The notes beneath the pieces were generated by a model. It did not search any database and was not told the DNA's origin. It saw only the letters and a list, made by a program, of their open reading frames with translations. A program made the position numbers and the translations under genes. This document shows, piece after piece, positions 5,631-5,853 of a stretch of DNA of 5,853 nucleotides; within the stretch, counting starts at the first letter, position 1, and every line of letters starts with the position of its first letter. Source of the stretch: an uncultured Chlamydiae bacterium (GTDB lineage Bacteria > Chlamydiota > Chlamydiia > Chlamydiales > SM23-39); the NCBI GenBank assembly GCA_903864395.1, contig CAIPFQ010000022.1, positions 1-5,853 on the forward strand. The letters are read 5' to 3'.

Positions 5631-5681
5631 GTGACATTTCTAAAAAACGCGAAAGGGTGACATTTCTATTTAACGCTAACA
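5631..5681 (-). repeat. Right terminal inverted repeat with two iterons
   Basis: The inverted counterpart of the left end carries GTGACAT at 5631-5637 and 5657-5663 (26 bases apart). The outer copy (5657-5674) is an exact inverse of the inner copy on the left. The two ends therefore share the same module pair but with the variant motifs in swapped order. Confidence 0.85.
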
Positions 5682-5697
5682 TATATTTTGTATTATT
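5682..5697. repeat. Target site duplication, right copy
   Basis: This is an exact copy of the 16 bp at 3993-4008. The sequence from 5698 onward is therefore the original upstream flank of the 3115-3924 gene before the IS inserted. Confidence 0.88.
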
Positions 5698-5749
5698 ATT
5701 ACGATTTTCTTGCGAATATTCTTCGAATGGGGTAGTTTAGGGGGCTGTT

Positions 5750-5853
5750 TCGACTTTGCAGCTTTTTTGGGCTGCTTGCCTTGGCTATTTGTCCCCGGAC
5801 GTTCGACCTATGGTCGAACTGGGCGATTATTTAAACCAGGAAGGGGTTTTTAA
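5750..5853. repeat. Palindromic element, copy 2 (left part, cut by window edge)
   Basis: Bases 5750-5853 match 2871-2974 without gaps, with seven differences in 104 bases. The perfect GTTCGACC/GGTCGAAC hairpin (5801-5819) is unchanged. The match begins at TCGACTTTGCAG; the outermost AAC of copy 1 is replaced by GTT, so the edge of similarity lies at 5750. The right arm lies beyond the window. Confidence 0.9.

Larger units (their letters stand above)
4009..5681 (+). mobile_element. Complete ISNCY / IS1202-type insertion sequence (about 1.67 kb)
   Basis: The element has one transposase gene, related terminal inverted repeats of about 50 bp (4009-4057 and 5631-5681) beginning TGTTRGCG, and exact 16-bp direct repeats outside. 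Everything needed for mobility appears intact, so insertion was probably recent. Long target duplications are known in the IS1202 family, and one subgroup (ISTde1-like) is reported to make ones of about this size; the subgroup assignment is from memory and not certain. About 240 bp of non-coding sequence lies between the transposase stop and the right inverted repeat. Confidence 0.88.

Overview
The window most resembles an accessory region of a Chlamydiae-type genome, probably an amoeba-associated 'environmental' chlamydia. That is inferred from three things. There is a very short Lys/Arg-rich protein built of KRKVAKK-type repeats, like the chlamydial histone-H1-like Hc2 family. There is an AT-rich gene for a eukaryote-type inositol polyphosphate kinase. 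The whole is a mixture of short repeats and an insertion sequence. The species cannot be named from the sequence alone.

Layout: (1) 1-1348, minus strand: a 449-codon reading frame with no stop, running off the left edge, for a protein with several winged-helix-like segments. (2) 1349-1707: a divergent intergenic region with one candidate promoter per side and a structured leader for the next gene. (3) 1708-1902, plus: the Hc2-like mini-histone, followed by a strong bidirectional terminator. (4) 1977-2816, minus: an inositol polyphosphate kinase (IPK)-like protein. Its ribosome-binding site and first 16 codons lie in a 48-bp tandem duplication. (5) 2866-3054: a roughly 190-bp imperfect palindromic element. 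(6) 3115-3924, minus: an unrecognised helical protein with a faint internal duplication and a near-consensus promoter. (7) 4009-5681: a complete ISNCY/IS1202-type insertion sequence with an intact DDE transposase, complex inverted ends and a 16-bp target duplication. (8) 5750-5853: the left part of a second copy of the palindromic element, cut by the window edge.

With the IS and one target copy removed, the two minus-strand accessory genes line up as 'palindrome, then gene' units. Each AT-rich gene starts downstream (in its own direction) of one palindrome copy and has a GAGGT ribosome-binding site. The IS landed 16 bp upstream of the -35 box of the unknown gene and left that promoter intact. 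The most interesting content is the IPK-like kinase, a candidate host-directed signalling enzyme, together with the repeat-bounded gene pair.
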